The notes under the pieces are model-generated. The model saw only the letters and a program-made list of their open reading frames with translations. It had not been told where the DNA came from and did not search any database. A program made the translations under genes and the position numbers. Shown here one piece after another: positions 52,658-60,529 of a stretch of DNA of 64,000 nucleotides. Source of the stretch: Alphaproteobacteria bacterium (lineage in GTDB: Bacteria > Pseudomonadota > Alphaproteobacteria > CAAHEQ01 > UBA3637); assembly GCA_017539265.1 (NCBI GenBank), contig JAFYHG010000010.1:24629-88628 (forward strand). The letters are read 5' to 3'. Numbering within the stretch: the first letter of the stretch is position 1; each line of letters opens with the position of its first letter.

Positions 52658-53985
52658 TTGATTACGACGAGGTTATCCAGAAAATAAGAGAAGGTGATTT
52701 CCTTTTTCGTGATCGAAAAGGAGATACGTTGCTTCACAGTTTGGCGGCTTGTGAAGAATATAAGCATGTGCCGGTTGAACCAGTGTTGGCCCTTTTAATC
52801 AAGTATCCGCATTTGGCCGACGAAAAGAACAAATTGGGACAAACACCGGCAGAAGTTTTGGATGGTTGTCAATTACATTCCCATACCTCTAATCGACCTT
52901 TCAGACGGATTCTATATCAATATATTACCCATCCGGTATTAAAAGAAAAGTTAGAAAAAAGCATTCATATGTCTTTTGTTGAGCAATTTCATAATGATCC
53001 AAACGAGAGTTATCGGGTAATTCCGTCGCAAGAATCGGATTCGGTTTTAAAACGCCCTACCCTATTATTATTTTCAGGTCGAGGAAATTATGCTCTGCCC
53101 TTAATTAACGGGTTTGGACGGTTGATGCGGAAAACTTTGGGTATTTATCAACAAAAAGTTGAAGATTTTCAGGTTGTTTCCGTACGATATCCCGGTACAC
53201 AGAGAGATTTGTGTAATGACTTTTTAATTTCTGGTCAACCAATTGAAAGACAGTTGGAAAATCCAGATCACCCGCTTATATATGTGAGGTCTTTTGTAGA
53301 ACGGTATATGCGTCCGCTTTATTTAGACGAACGGGGTTGCAGAAAGCCCATAGGTGAAATCGTTAAAAATATGCGATTATTAAATATGATCGGATATAGT
53401 TATGGTTCTTTTGTGATACAGGCTATGTCGGATATTATGCGGGAAGATATGATTGACAGCGGCTTTAAAAAAACTGAAATTGCATTAGCGCAATCTCAAA
53501 TGTTAGTGCTTCATATGGGACCTGCATTAAATCAGTATCATTATCAATCGGAATTTCGGAATTTTCATATCCTGAATACTCAAGATGATGTGGTGGGAAT
53601 GGATATGCTTGAAATGGTACCTAAGTGGAATGCGGAGAAAACATTAATCCGGACAAATATTCAAAAACAGAAAAATCAAATTGTGTTATTAATTAATACG
53701 TTAGAAAATAATACAGAACATGCACCGCATCATATTAATACCTATTGCAATCCGGCGAATCGGGCGCAAGAAGTTGCGCTTTTGTGGGGAAAATCAATCT
53801 TATTTAACGGACTTGCCAACTCAGTTCAGAACGCAAAATCAAGCAGTTTCATCCCTTTACCGGAAAATTTAGAACAAATACCCAACGCCTTTGTTAAACG
53901 GCAGAAAATCAGCCTTGGGACAAGTATGCCACAGGCAACTTATCGCCGAAAATTGAAAGATGCCGCAGAGCGAACGAAGGCATAA
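52654..53985 (+). CDS. Ankyrin-like plus alpha/beta-hydrolase-like protein
   Basis: 443 residues, no signal peptide. Residues 10-75 look like ankyrin repeats (RKGDTLLHSLAACEEYKHV, KNKLGQTPAEVLDGC). From about 130 there is a hydrolase-like core: PTLLLFSGRGNYALPLINGFG, VVSVRYPGTQRDL and the nucleophile elbow MIGYSYGSFVIQAMSD (GYSYG, Ser near 251). Further on HILNTQDDVVG offers an acid and HAPHHINTY a histidine. Lipase, esterase or acyltransferase activity is plausible. The combination with ankyrin repeats resembles host-directed effectors; this is inference. Confidence 0.65.
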   Translation: MIDYDEVIQKIREGDFLFRDRKGDTLLHSLAACEEYKHVPVEPVLALLIKYPHLADEKNKLGQTPAEVLDGCQLHSHTSNRPFRRILYQYITHPVLKEKLEKSIHMSFVEQFHNDPNESYRVIPSQESDSVLKRPTLLLFSGRGNYALPLINGFGRLMRKTLGIYQQKVEDFQVVSVRYPGTQRDLCNDFLISGQPIERQLENPDHPLIYVRSFVERYMRPLYLDERGCRKPIGEIVKNMRLLNMIGYSYGSFVIQAMSDIMREDMIDSGFKKTEIALAQSQMLVLHMGPALNQYHYQSEFRNFHILNTQDDVVGMDMLEMVPKWNAEKTLIRTNIQKQKNQIVLLINTLENNTEHAPHHINTYCNPANRAQEVALLWGKSILFNGLANSVQNAKSSSFIPLPENLEQIPNAFVKRQKISLGTSMPQATYRRKLKDAAERTKA

Positions 53986-54702
53986 TTAGTTTAAATAATA
54001 CTCAACCGTTGAAACTACACGGACTTTCTTATTAATTTGTTCGCGTTCGGACTGATCAGGAATATCTTCCCGAGGAAGAATGGAAAAAACACCTTGATTA
54101 GCGGACCGAATATCTCCAACCTTGGATTGAGAGTTTTTGGCAAACTCATCAGCGGCCTTACGTGCGTTTTGAGTTGCTTTTTTAAGCATCGCAGGTTTAA
54201 TCGCATTAATACCTGTAAAAAGATACGAAACACCGTTCCCGTAGCCACCGAGATTGACTCCATTAGATACCAAATCCCCGATTTTAGGATAAGTTTTGGC
54301 AATTAAGTCGACCTTATCACTCCGAACCGTAAGGGTTTGGGTAAGGGTATATCGGGCAGGAATAGAATTCCGATCGCGATATGAATCGGCATAGGCATCT
54401 TGCATGCCAAGGCCTTGAATAATAATTTCATTATCCGTAAAACCGGCATCTTTTAAAAAAGTGCGAATTGTTTTTTCTTGAGCTTCTATGTTATTTTTAG
54501 CCACAGAAAGGCCATTGTCCGCCGATTGAAAACGTATATTCCAAACGCCAAGATCAGCTTTTACATCTTGCTCAGCCAACCCTTTGACCGTGACGGTGCG
54601 CATATCAAAACGTGTTTTATAGTAATAATAGCCGGGAAAAAATCCACCAAGTGCAATACCACCGGCAACTAATAAACTTGTGATAAATGATGCATTTGTC
54701 AT
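53986..54702 (-). CDS. SIMPL (DUF541) domain periplasmic protein
   Basis: 238 residues. N-terminal hydrophobic anchor (SLLVAGGIALGGFFPGYYYY), then the SIMPL fold: TVTVKGLAEQDVKADLGVWNIRF, IIIQGLGMQDAY, YTLTQTLTVRSDKVDLI, and ATQNARKAADEFAKNS. Members are oxidative-stress-related surface or periplasmic proteins of unclear biochemistry. AAGGAGAACTC ribosome site. Starts from the right and ends immediately after the convergent ankyrin-hydrolase gene. Confidence 0.9.
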   Translation of the reverse strand: MTNASFITSLLVAGGIALGGFFPGYYYYKTRFDMRTVTVKGLAEQDVKADLGVWNIRFQSADNGLSVAKNNIEAQEKTIRTFLKDAGFTDNEIIIQGLGMQDAYADSYRDRNSIPARYTLTQTLTVRSDKVDLIAKTYPKIGDLVSNGVNLGGYGNGVSYLFTGINAIKPAMLKKATQNARKAADEFAKNSQSKVGDIRSANQGVFSILPREDIPDQSEREQINKKVRVVSTVEYYLN

Positions 54703-54788
54703 GAGTTCTCCTTTCTAATACGAGAATAAAATATTTTTAAGTGAATGTCAATTATAACTTTAATTTAAAATATTCATGTATTTTTTTA

Positions 54789-54817
54789 TTGAAAAGGATA
54801 GAATAATCCTTTATAAG
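54789..54817 (+). promoter_or_regulatory. Promoter with dyad symmetry in its spacer
   Basis: TTGAAA (54789-54794), 17 bases, TATAAG (54812-54817). The spacer carries the inverted repeat AAAGGAT-6-ATCCTTT (54793-54812), a possible operator for the gene at 54860. Confidence 0.5.
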
Positions 54818-54859
54818 TGTGTTAAGAAATTTTACGATAGATGTTAGCATAGGAGTATC

Positions 54860-56326
54860 ATGAAACGGGATGATTTAAGTATAAAAATTTTTGACGGATT
54901 GGCCATCTTAGCCGTTGCTTTTTTATTTTTTTTAGAACTGTGTCGAATATATTCCGGTGGTGTTTCATCAGATGATTTTGAGCATCTTTCCTCGGCGTGG
55001 TGGATATATAACGGGTATGAACCGTATCGGGATTTTTTCCAACATCATAATCCCCTATTTTGGTATTTAATTCAACCTTTTTTCTCGTTAGTCAATCATC
55101 CGCTTGAAGCTTTCTTTTTGCTTAGACAATTTGTTTGTTTCTGCCATATCGTTGATTTATTGTTGATTTTTCTAATAACTCGGTTACTCGGCGGGTCAAA
55201 AAGAGTGGCGTTATATGCCTTGTTAATTTATTTTTCTTATCCGCTTCTTTTTTTGTTTTATTATATTCAAGGTCGCCCTGATAATCCGATGCTGACGAGT
55301 CTGTTGTTGGGCGTTTATTTTTGGATTCAATTTTTTCAAAAGCAAAAACGAGTTTTTTTGATTTTATGTTATGCTTTTTTATTTCTGTCATTTGCTTTCC
55401 TTCAAAAAGTTATTTTATTTTTTATTCCGTTTGGTATTTATCAACTTTATCTGCTTTATCGAAAGAAACTGTCATGGAAAGATGTCGGATATGCATTAAT
55501 ATTTCCTGTGTCAATTACAATAGGATATGCCCTGTATCTGTATCATATCGGAATGTTGTGGCGATATATTGAGTTAAATTGGATTTTGAATTTCTATTTT
55601 TTTCGCGATTATAAAATATATCGATTAACTGTTTATGATTGGATATATCATTTCTTATTTTGCACTTTTTTAATTTACGGTATTTTGAAAGGGAAAGGGC
55701 TTATTCGCCAATTATCTGTTCTATTGTTGGGATTTTCTTGTCTGTTTTTTATGATTCCAAAACCTTATCGTTATTATTATATGCTGTTTGCTCCTTTTAT
55801 GTCAATTGTTGTCGCCTTGGGAATTGATGGAATTAAAAAGAAATATTTTAAAATGTTAATTATATCATTTTGTTTGATTTGCGCATCCCGTTCATTTCTC
55901 CGTTGTTCAAAAGCAATAGAACCTCCTGTTATATATAAATTTATGAGTTATTTCAAAGAATTAGAAAAATTAAGCGAAAATGAATGGATGAACTATAATT
56001 CACCTACTATATTTTCGTTATATTTAAAGAAACCACGTCAATATTATTGGTATAATCTGGGACGTGGTGCCCTTTGGGATATGCATTTATTTCACCGCCA
56101 TGAGATCCAAAATTATGATAATTGGATTTATCAAAATAAACCGCTGATCATTATTGGATACAGAATTTTAAACTATATGCATACGCCGGATAAAAAATCA
56201 ACCGATGTCTTAATGGAATTAGATGAAGAATTCTTAAATAAATATTATGAAGAACCGGAAACAGACATCAAAGTCTATCGTTTAAAAACATATAATGCCA
56301 AGAGAAACAAGGAAGGTCTCCTTTGA
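54860..56326 (+). CDS. Polytopic GT39-like glycosyltransferase, paralog of the gene at 45903
   Basis: 488 residues, about eleven hydrophobic helices. The first loop reads GGVSSDDFEHLSSAWWIYNG and YRDFFQHHNPLFWY, matching the gene at 45903 (VDEVEHL, FRDFFQHHG). The adjacent acidic pair is the expected catalytic site of GT-C enzymes. The C-terminal 150 residues are soluble and presumably periplasmic. It is the only plus-strand glycosyltransferase in the region and very AT-rich, with long T runs. Acceptor unknown. Confidence 0.75.
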   Translation: MKRDDLSIKIFDGLAILAVAFLFFLELCRIYSGGVSSDDFEHLSSAWWIYNGYEPYRDFFQHHNPLFWYLIQPFFSLVNHPLEAFFLLRQFVCFCHIVDLLLIFLITRLLGGSKRVALYALLIYFSYPLLFLFYYIQGRPDNPMLTSLLLGVYFWIQFFQKQKRVFLILCYAFLFLSFAFLQKVILFFIPFGIYQLYLLYRKKLSWKDVGYALIFPVSITIGYALYLYHIGMLWRYIELNWILNFYFFRDYKIYRLTVYDWIYHFLFCTFLIYGILKGKGLIRQLSVLLLGFSCLFFMIPKPYRYYYMLFAPFMSIVVALGIDGIKKKYFKMLIISFCLICASRSFLRCSKAIEPPVIYKFMSYFKELEKLSENEWMNYNSPTIFSLYLKKPRQYYWYNLGRGALWDMHLFHRHEIQNYDNWIYQNKPLIIIGYRILNYMHTPDKKSTDVLMELDEEFLNKYYEEPETDIKVYRLKTYNAKRNKEGLL

Positions 56327-56337
56327 TAAAAAGGGCT

Positions 56338-57024
56338 TTATGCGTACTGGGCTAACAGATCTTTCCAGACATTAGGGGCGTTAACTTCATCAAAGTAAGT
56401 TTTTAGAAAATCGACAAGTATTTCGTGCCGTTGTTTTAGGCAGCGATAGCCGGGCTCAGTTAACGCCATATCACGTAAATGAAATAGTTTATCAAAAAAA
56501 TGGTTTACGACGGGGCAAGTTTTTATTTTTTTATACTTTTCGGCATCCATGTTTGTGGGCAGATAATCAGGGTCGAAAAACGGTTCCCCGCCTTTGGAAC
56601 GATAGGCACGATACTCCATACAACGAATAACGCCGATTAAACCGCTTGCGTCAGCCATATCGGCATCGGAAACAATTTTGCCCTCAATACAGTCGGGTAT
56701 GGTGCCGCTTAATCGCTTGCTGTATCCGATTGTTTTTACAATTTCAATACATTTGTTGATAAAAGTATCATCAAAACCGGATCCGGCCAATATGCGGCGG
56801 GTATTTGTCAGCAATTGTGCCGTTTCTTCACCGAATAATTTATAATCATCGCAATCGTGAAGCAGTGCGGCAGCCGCGACTAAATCGCGATTAACGTCGG
56901 GGAGCTCATCACAAAAATCCATAGCCAGATTATAAACACGAAAAATATGTTTATCATCATGGCCGTCAAAATGGTTACCAAACAATTCGGAAACAGATTT
57001 TTTTATATATTCAACACCTGTCAT
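56338..57024 (-). CDS. HD-domain metal-dependent phosphohydrolase
   Basis: 228 residues. HD pattern: HIFRVYNLAMDF (first His), AAALLHDCDDYKLF (HD), VSDADMADASGLIGVIRCMEY (late Asp). Members cleave nucleotides or phosphate monoesters; YfbR/YedJ-like proteins look similar. No signal peptide. It ends 11 bases from the convergent glycosyltransferase gene. Substrate unknown. Confidence 0.85.
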   Translation of the reverse strand: MTGVEYIKKSVSELFGNHFDGHDDKHIFRVYNLAMDFCDELPDVNRDLVAAAALLHDCDDYKLFGEETAQLLTNTRRILAGSGFDDTFINKCIEIVKTIGYSKRLSGTIPDCIEGKIVSDADMADASGLIGVIRCMEYRAYRSKGGEPFFDPDYLPTNMDAEKYKKIKTCPVVNHFFDKLFHLRDMALTEPGYRCLKQRHEILVDFLKTYFDEVNAPNVWKDLLAQYA

Positions 57025-57056
57025 TATAAATGCCTCTTGGTTATATTATCAATTTT

Positions 57057-57608
57057 TTATTTTATTTTCAATGTATTGTCTTTTAATGCTTTTAAGTCGG
57101 AACGAAATTCAATGATAAGTATAATTAGCCAAAACAGGAATATCAGCGTTACGATATCATCGCACATCCGATCCTTAATAATGCCGATGAGGGCAAAGAT
57201 ATAGCTCTGCTCGGTCGTCACAAAAAGCATTGCCGTTTCCCAGGCAAACATAGAAAATCGCTTATCTATGATCGGAATTAAGTTATTGTTTTTATCATAA
57301 ATAATCCGGCGAATACGTTTTGTTTTGTATGAAAGATATTTTATTATAAATATAAAAGAACAAATAACTATTTGAAAAAGAAGGTTATACCATATCCATT
57401 TTTTCTCACAAATGTTATTTGGGGTACCTGAAAAGTCATAATCATATTGAATCATGTCCGGAATAGAATCCCAATGTATGTAGTACATTACAATTTCTAT
57501 GGTAAGAACAGAAAAAGTTAAGATGAGGGATAAGATGGTTCTAAACCTAATCCCACGTAATGTATGTCCGGATAGTGACGACTTAATAACTTGTAGAAAG
57601 GACGACAT
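57057..57608 (-). CDS. DUF1648-like membrane protein
   Basis: 183 residues from ATG 57608 (AAGGAG upstream; frame open to 57647). Four hydrophobic segments. After the first helix comes WDSIPDMIQYDYDFSGTPNN with a following Lys, like the DUF1648 motif (IP...H/Y-x3-G-x-P/D-x4-K) found in small membrane proteins near SdpI-type immunity genes. Function here unknown. The promoter TTGCAT-17-TATGAT lies at 57637-57665. Confidence 0.6.
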   Translation of the reverse strand: MSSFLQVIKSSLSGHTLRGIRFRTILSLILTFSVLTIEIVMYYIHWDSIPDMIQYDYDFSGTPNNICEKKWIWYNLLFQIVICSFIFIIKYLSYKTKRIRRIIYDKNNNLIPIIDKRFSMFAWETAMLFVTTEQSYIFALIGIIKDRMCDDIVTLIFLFWLIILIIEFRSDLKALKDNTLKIK

Positions 57609-57636
57609 GTTTTCTCCTTTTTTTTCGATTTTCCGC

Positions 57637-57665
57637 ATCATACACAATTATTTCCTTTAATGCAA
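57637..57665 (-). promoter_or_regulatory. Promoter of the DUF1648-like gene
   Basis: On the minus strand TTGCAT (57665-57660), 17 bases, TATGAT (57642-57637). Confidence 0.6.
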
Positions 57666-57667
57666 TA

Positions 57668-57695
57668 AAAAAAGCCCTGTAAACAGGACTTTTTT
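57668..57695 (-). terminator. Intrinsic terminator between two minus-strand units
   Basis: Stem CCTGT / ACAGG extended by AG-CT pairs, with A and T runs on both sides. On the minus strand it ends the transcript of the glycosyltransferase at 57824, about 130 bases after its stop codon. Confidence 0.75.
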
Positions 57696-57823
57696 ATTGG
57701 CCGGAAGAAGGTCCTGAGTAAGTGGCTCATTCTTTATGAATAGTTTTAAAATACTTATACATAATTTATAATTACTTTTACTTGCTTTCTAAAGCAATAG
57801 GTTATTCAAACAGTTTGAATTTA

Positions 57824-59395
57824 TTATTTTAGATTACTTTCTGCTGTTATTTTCCCTTCCCTAGGAATAGCAACTACAAATTTCCCTTTTCTTGTTATTT
57901 CAAAATTATTATTAAAATAATTTTTTTTATTTTGAGGAACGATATAAATAGCATTAGGTGTAATTTCATTATTTTTTAAATTTTTCTTGATATAATAAAA
58001 AGAAAAGGCCTTTGCATGTAAGAATTTTGCTTGTTGATTTTCCCATTTAACTGTTTTACGAAATTCTTGTGGATTTACACGATTCCAAAATAAAATTTTG
58101 GGGTAAACTGTCAGACTAGAATAGATATAAATAGGATATTTTGATGTTTCATGTGCTTTTAATGCCACTTTTAAACTTGTTTCCAAACCTGTGGAAAAAT
58201 GATTTTGAGACATAGTAGGATACTGTGTGAAATAACACCAACAAAATGAAGCAAAAAAACAAAAATATAGGCCGATAATAAAAATAAGGTCTTTTTTTTG
58301 AACAAATAGATAATTTATGCCTATTGCCAAAAATAAAATTAAATTAAACCATAAAAAATTAACCCTATGTATACTAACTCTGATCATACCTGCATATAAA
58401 ATACCTATTATCAGTGTTCCGATAAGAATCAAGTTATTTCTTCTATTCTCTGCTTTTAGATATACGTTTCGTATCATCATCCATAAACCTGTTATAATGA
58501 AGGGAAAAGATATGGGATAAAATATCCCGTATTTATTAATTACATTCTGAATTCTCCCGTCGTTTCCTAAGTAAAAAATATTCCATAAACTGACTAATTT
58601 TTGAAAGAATCTCGAAAAGTTAACGTTTCCTTGCTTCCAATAATGCATTTTGGGAATTGTTATAAAACTTCGTATTTCAGGAATTAAATTATTATTAACA
58701 GCAACCAAGAGAACAAATGGGCAAACAATTAACGAAAAGAGAATACCGGATAATATGGTGAATAAAAAAGTTTTTTTGCTAAAATTAGACCATAATCGAC
58801 AGAACAGTTGAAAAGCAAACGAAGTAGCAATATAAATAGCACAACAATCGTAAGCATAAACACCTAAACCGTAGAAAAGAGCACTAATCAGCAAGAAAGT
58901 AATTTTTTGATAACTTTTCATAAAGAAATAAAAACCGGCCAGAATAAAAAATGGGGCTAGATTTACTTCTATTCCATAGCGAGACATCATTATGTGCCAA
59001 GGCATAATAGCCGACAGAAAAAAAGCAATGTAGCCAGTTCGTTTATTATACATTAATGTTGTTAAACGAAAAAATAAGTAGCAACTGAGGATTCCAAATA
59101 AGGCTTGAGGTAATCTTGCAGTTAATGTACTAATTCCTAAAAGTGCGAAAAAAGGAACAGTTAAATAGCCATATAGTACACTCATCCCTTGGCCCCAAGT
59201 TGGAAAATATACTGAAAATCTATTCCCGATACTATCCATTCCTGTTGTGAAGAGGGAAAAAGATTCATATGCCGCAAAAGCTTCGTCTTGATTTATACCA
59301 GCGGGAATACTGTCCAAAAAAAGTAGGCGTGTTAATACAACAACAAATAATATAATCCAAAAAAGAATATCATAATTTTTAATATTTTTTTTCAT
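57824..59395 (-). CDS. Polytopic GT39/ArnT-like glycosyltransferase
   Basis: About 523 residues from ATG 59395 (AAGG upstream; frame open to 59431), around twelve hydrophobic helices. The first loop holds PAGINQDEAFAAYESF with the adjacent acidic pair, and GTARLPQALFG-like TLTARLPQALFGILSCYLFF, the PMT/ArnT family block. The C-terminal 100 residues are extracytoplasmic. It belongs to a different branch from the two FRDFFQHH paralogs. Probably uses an undecaprenyl-phosphate sugar donor. Acceptor unknown. Confidence 0.8.
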   Translation of the reverse strand: MKKNIKNYDILFWIILFVVVLTRLLFLDSIPAGINQDEAFAAYESFSLFTTGMDSIGNRFSVYFPTWGQGMSVLYGYLTVPFFALLGISTLTARLPQALFGILSCYLFFRLTTLMYNKRTGYIAFFLSAIMPWHIMMSRYGIEVNLAPFFILAGFYFFMKSYQKITFLLISALFYGLGVYAYDCCAIYIATSFAFQLFCRLWSNFSKKTFLFTILSGILFSLIVCPFVLLVAVNNNLIPEIRSFITIPKMHYWKQGNVNFSRFFQKLVSLWNIFYLGNDGRIQNVINKYGIFYPISFPFIITGLWMMIRNVYLKAENRRNNLILIGTLIIGILYAGMIRVSIHRVNFLWFNLILFLAIGINYLFVQKKDLIFIIGLYFCFFASFCWCYFTQYPTMSQNHFSTGLETSLKVALKAHETSKYPIYIYSSLTVYPKILFWNRVNPQEFRKTVKWENQQAKFLHAKAFSFYYIKKNLKNNEITPNAIYIVPQNKKNYFNNNFEITRKGKFVVAIPREGKITAESNLK

Positions 59396-59598
59396 ACTTA
59401 TGCCTTTGACAATAATGTTTATATTCTGCAAAAATAAATTATTTTGTCAAGAAGTTTTTTTAGTTAAATTTAATATAATCTTTCTGTAATAAAAAACTCT
59501 TTTTTATAGAAAGGATTTTGAAAACAAAGGATTTTTTTGTTCAAGAGTTCGTAAATTCAAGAAAATGGCCAATTTTGACTGTCGGGCATGCCAACTCG

Positions 59599-59612
59599 TA
59601 CAAGCGCTTGTA
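59599..59612. repeat. 14-bp perfect palindrome
   Basis: TACAAGCGCTTGTA in the gene-free interval 59432-59689, which otherwise shows only the kinase terminator. Possible protein-binding site. Confidence 0.35.
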
Positions 59613-59618
59613 AAATAA

Positions 59619-59645
59619 AGAAAAAGTCGCCTTTTCAGACGACTT
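59619..59645 (-). terminator. Intrinsic terminator of the P-loop kinase gene
   Basis: On the minus strand a nine-base-pair stem (AAGTCGTCT / AGGCGACTT, one G-T pair) capped by a GAAA tetraloop and followed by TTTTTC, 45 bases after the kinase stop. Confidence 0.85.
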
Positions 59646-59689
59646 GTGTTTAGTGGTCGGAATCAGCTCACAAATCACGAACTCATCGA

Positions 59690-60382
59690 TTATCTTTCAT
59701 TCTGCACTTTGCATTTGGTAGATTGTATCTTGTTTTTTTGTCTCTTGTGAGTCCCTAAAGCAAAGGCATCCTCAACGAGTTCTAAAGTTTGTTCCACCGT
59801 TCGATTATCATCTCTAAGAATCACACGAAAACCTGAGTGTAGAAAGTGATTGTAAGTCTCCTGAGAATTAATCAACTCTAGCCCTTTTCTGTAATTTTCC
59901 ATAGCTTTTTGAGGGTTGGGTTCTTCCATAATCAAACGATATAGAAATTGCTTGTCTCGATCCGGTCTTTCAAAAAATCTGCGTACAGATATTTGAGGAT
60001 CGGTCAACATAATTAAAACATGGCTTGGGTCAGTTATTTTTTTTAATGTTTCAACAGAAATATTGGTATCTACAAATATGGGCTTTTCCTGATTATCTAT
60101 TCCCTTCAGTATTTCCAATTCCAGTTTTTCGCATTCTTTAGTTACCCCATCATACCATGCTTTATATTCTTCTGGACTTCTTCTTATAAAATCATGCCAA
60201 TCTTTTAAATCGCGTGTATAGGTCAGACAGGGAAAATCTTTTTTATCCAGTTGAGGCAATAACCTATCGTGATAGTTTTCCTCACAGAGAATACCATTAT
60301 GTTTTTCTGCCAAAAGCTTGAGCATTGTTGATTTTCCTGCATAAGCTGTTCCAGTAATAAAAAACACATTATTAAAACGCAT
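59690..60382 (-). CDS. P-loop NTPase, nucleoside/metabolite kinase-like
   Basis: 230 residues. Walker A GTAYAGKST at about residues 11-19; PIFVDTNIS as the second strand; a DNPQ-like ISVRRFFERPDRDKQF arginine-rich lid. It resembles AAA_28 or gluconate/shikimate-type small kinases; substrate unknown. AGGAGG seven bases before the ATG. The last ten or so residues (QSTKCKVQNER) come from a low-complexity AAAGTGC-type oligonucleotide and look like an extension by a non-coding repeat. Confidence 0.75.
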   Translation of the reverse strand: MRFNNVFFITGTAYAGKSTMLKLLAEKHNGILCEENYHDRLLPQLDKKDFPCLTYTRDLKDWHDFIRRSPEEYKAWYDGVTKECEKLELEILKGIDNQEKPIFVDTNISVETLKKITDPSHVLIMLTDPQISVRRFFERPDRDKQFLYRLIMEEPNPQKAMENYRKGLELINSQETYNHFLHSGFRVILRDDNRTVEQTLELVEDAFALGTHKRQKNKIQSTKCKVQNER

Positions 60383-60529
60383 AAAGACCTCCTAAATGAC
60401 TGACTTGATTTTAACATAAGGCATAAAAGAATGCAATTAAAAATATTAATGATTTAGGGAATAGCTATTTTAGACTCACAAGAGACAAGTATCGAAAATA
60501 TTTGATAATTATCTATTTCAAGTTCAGCA

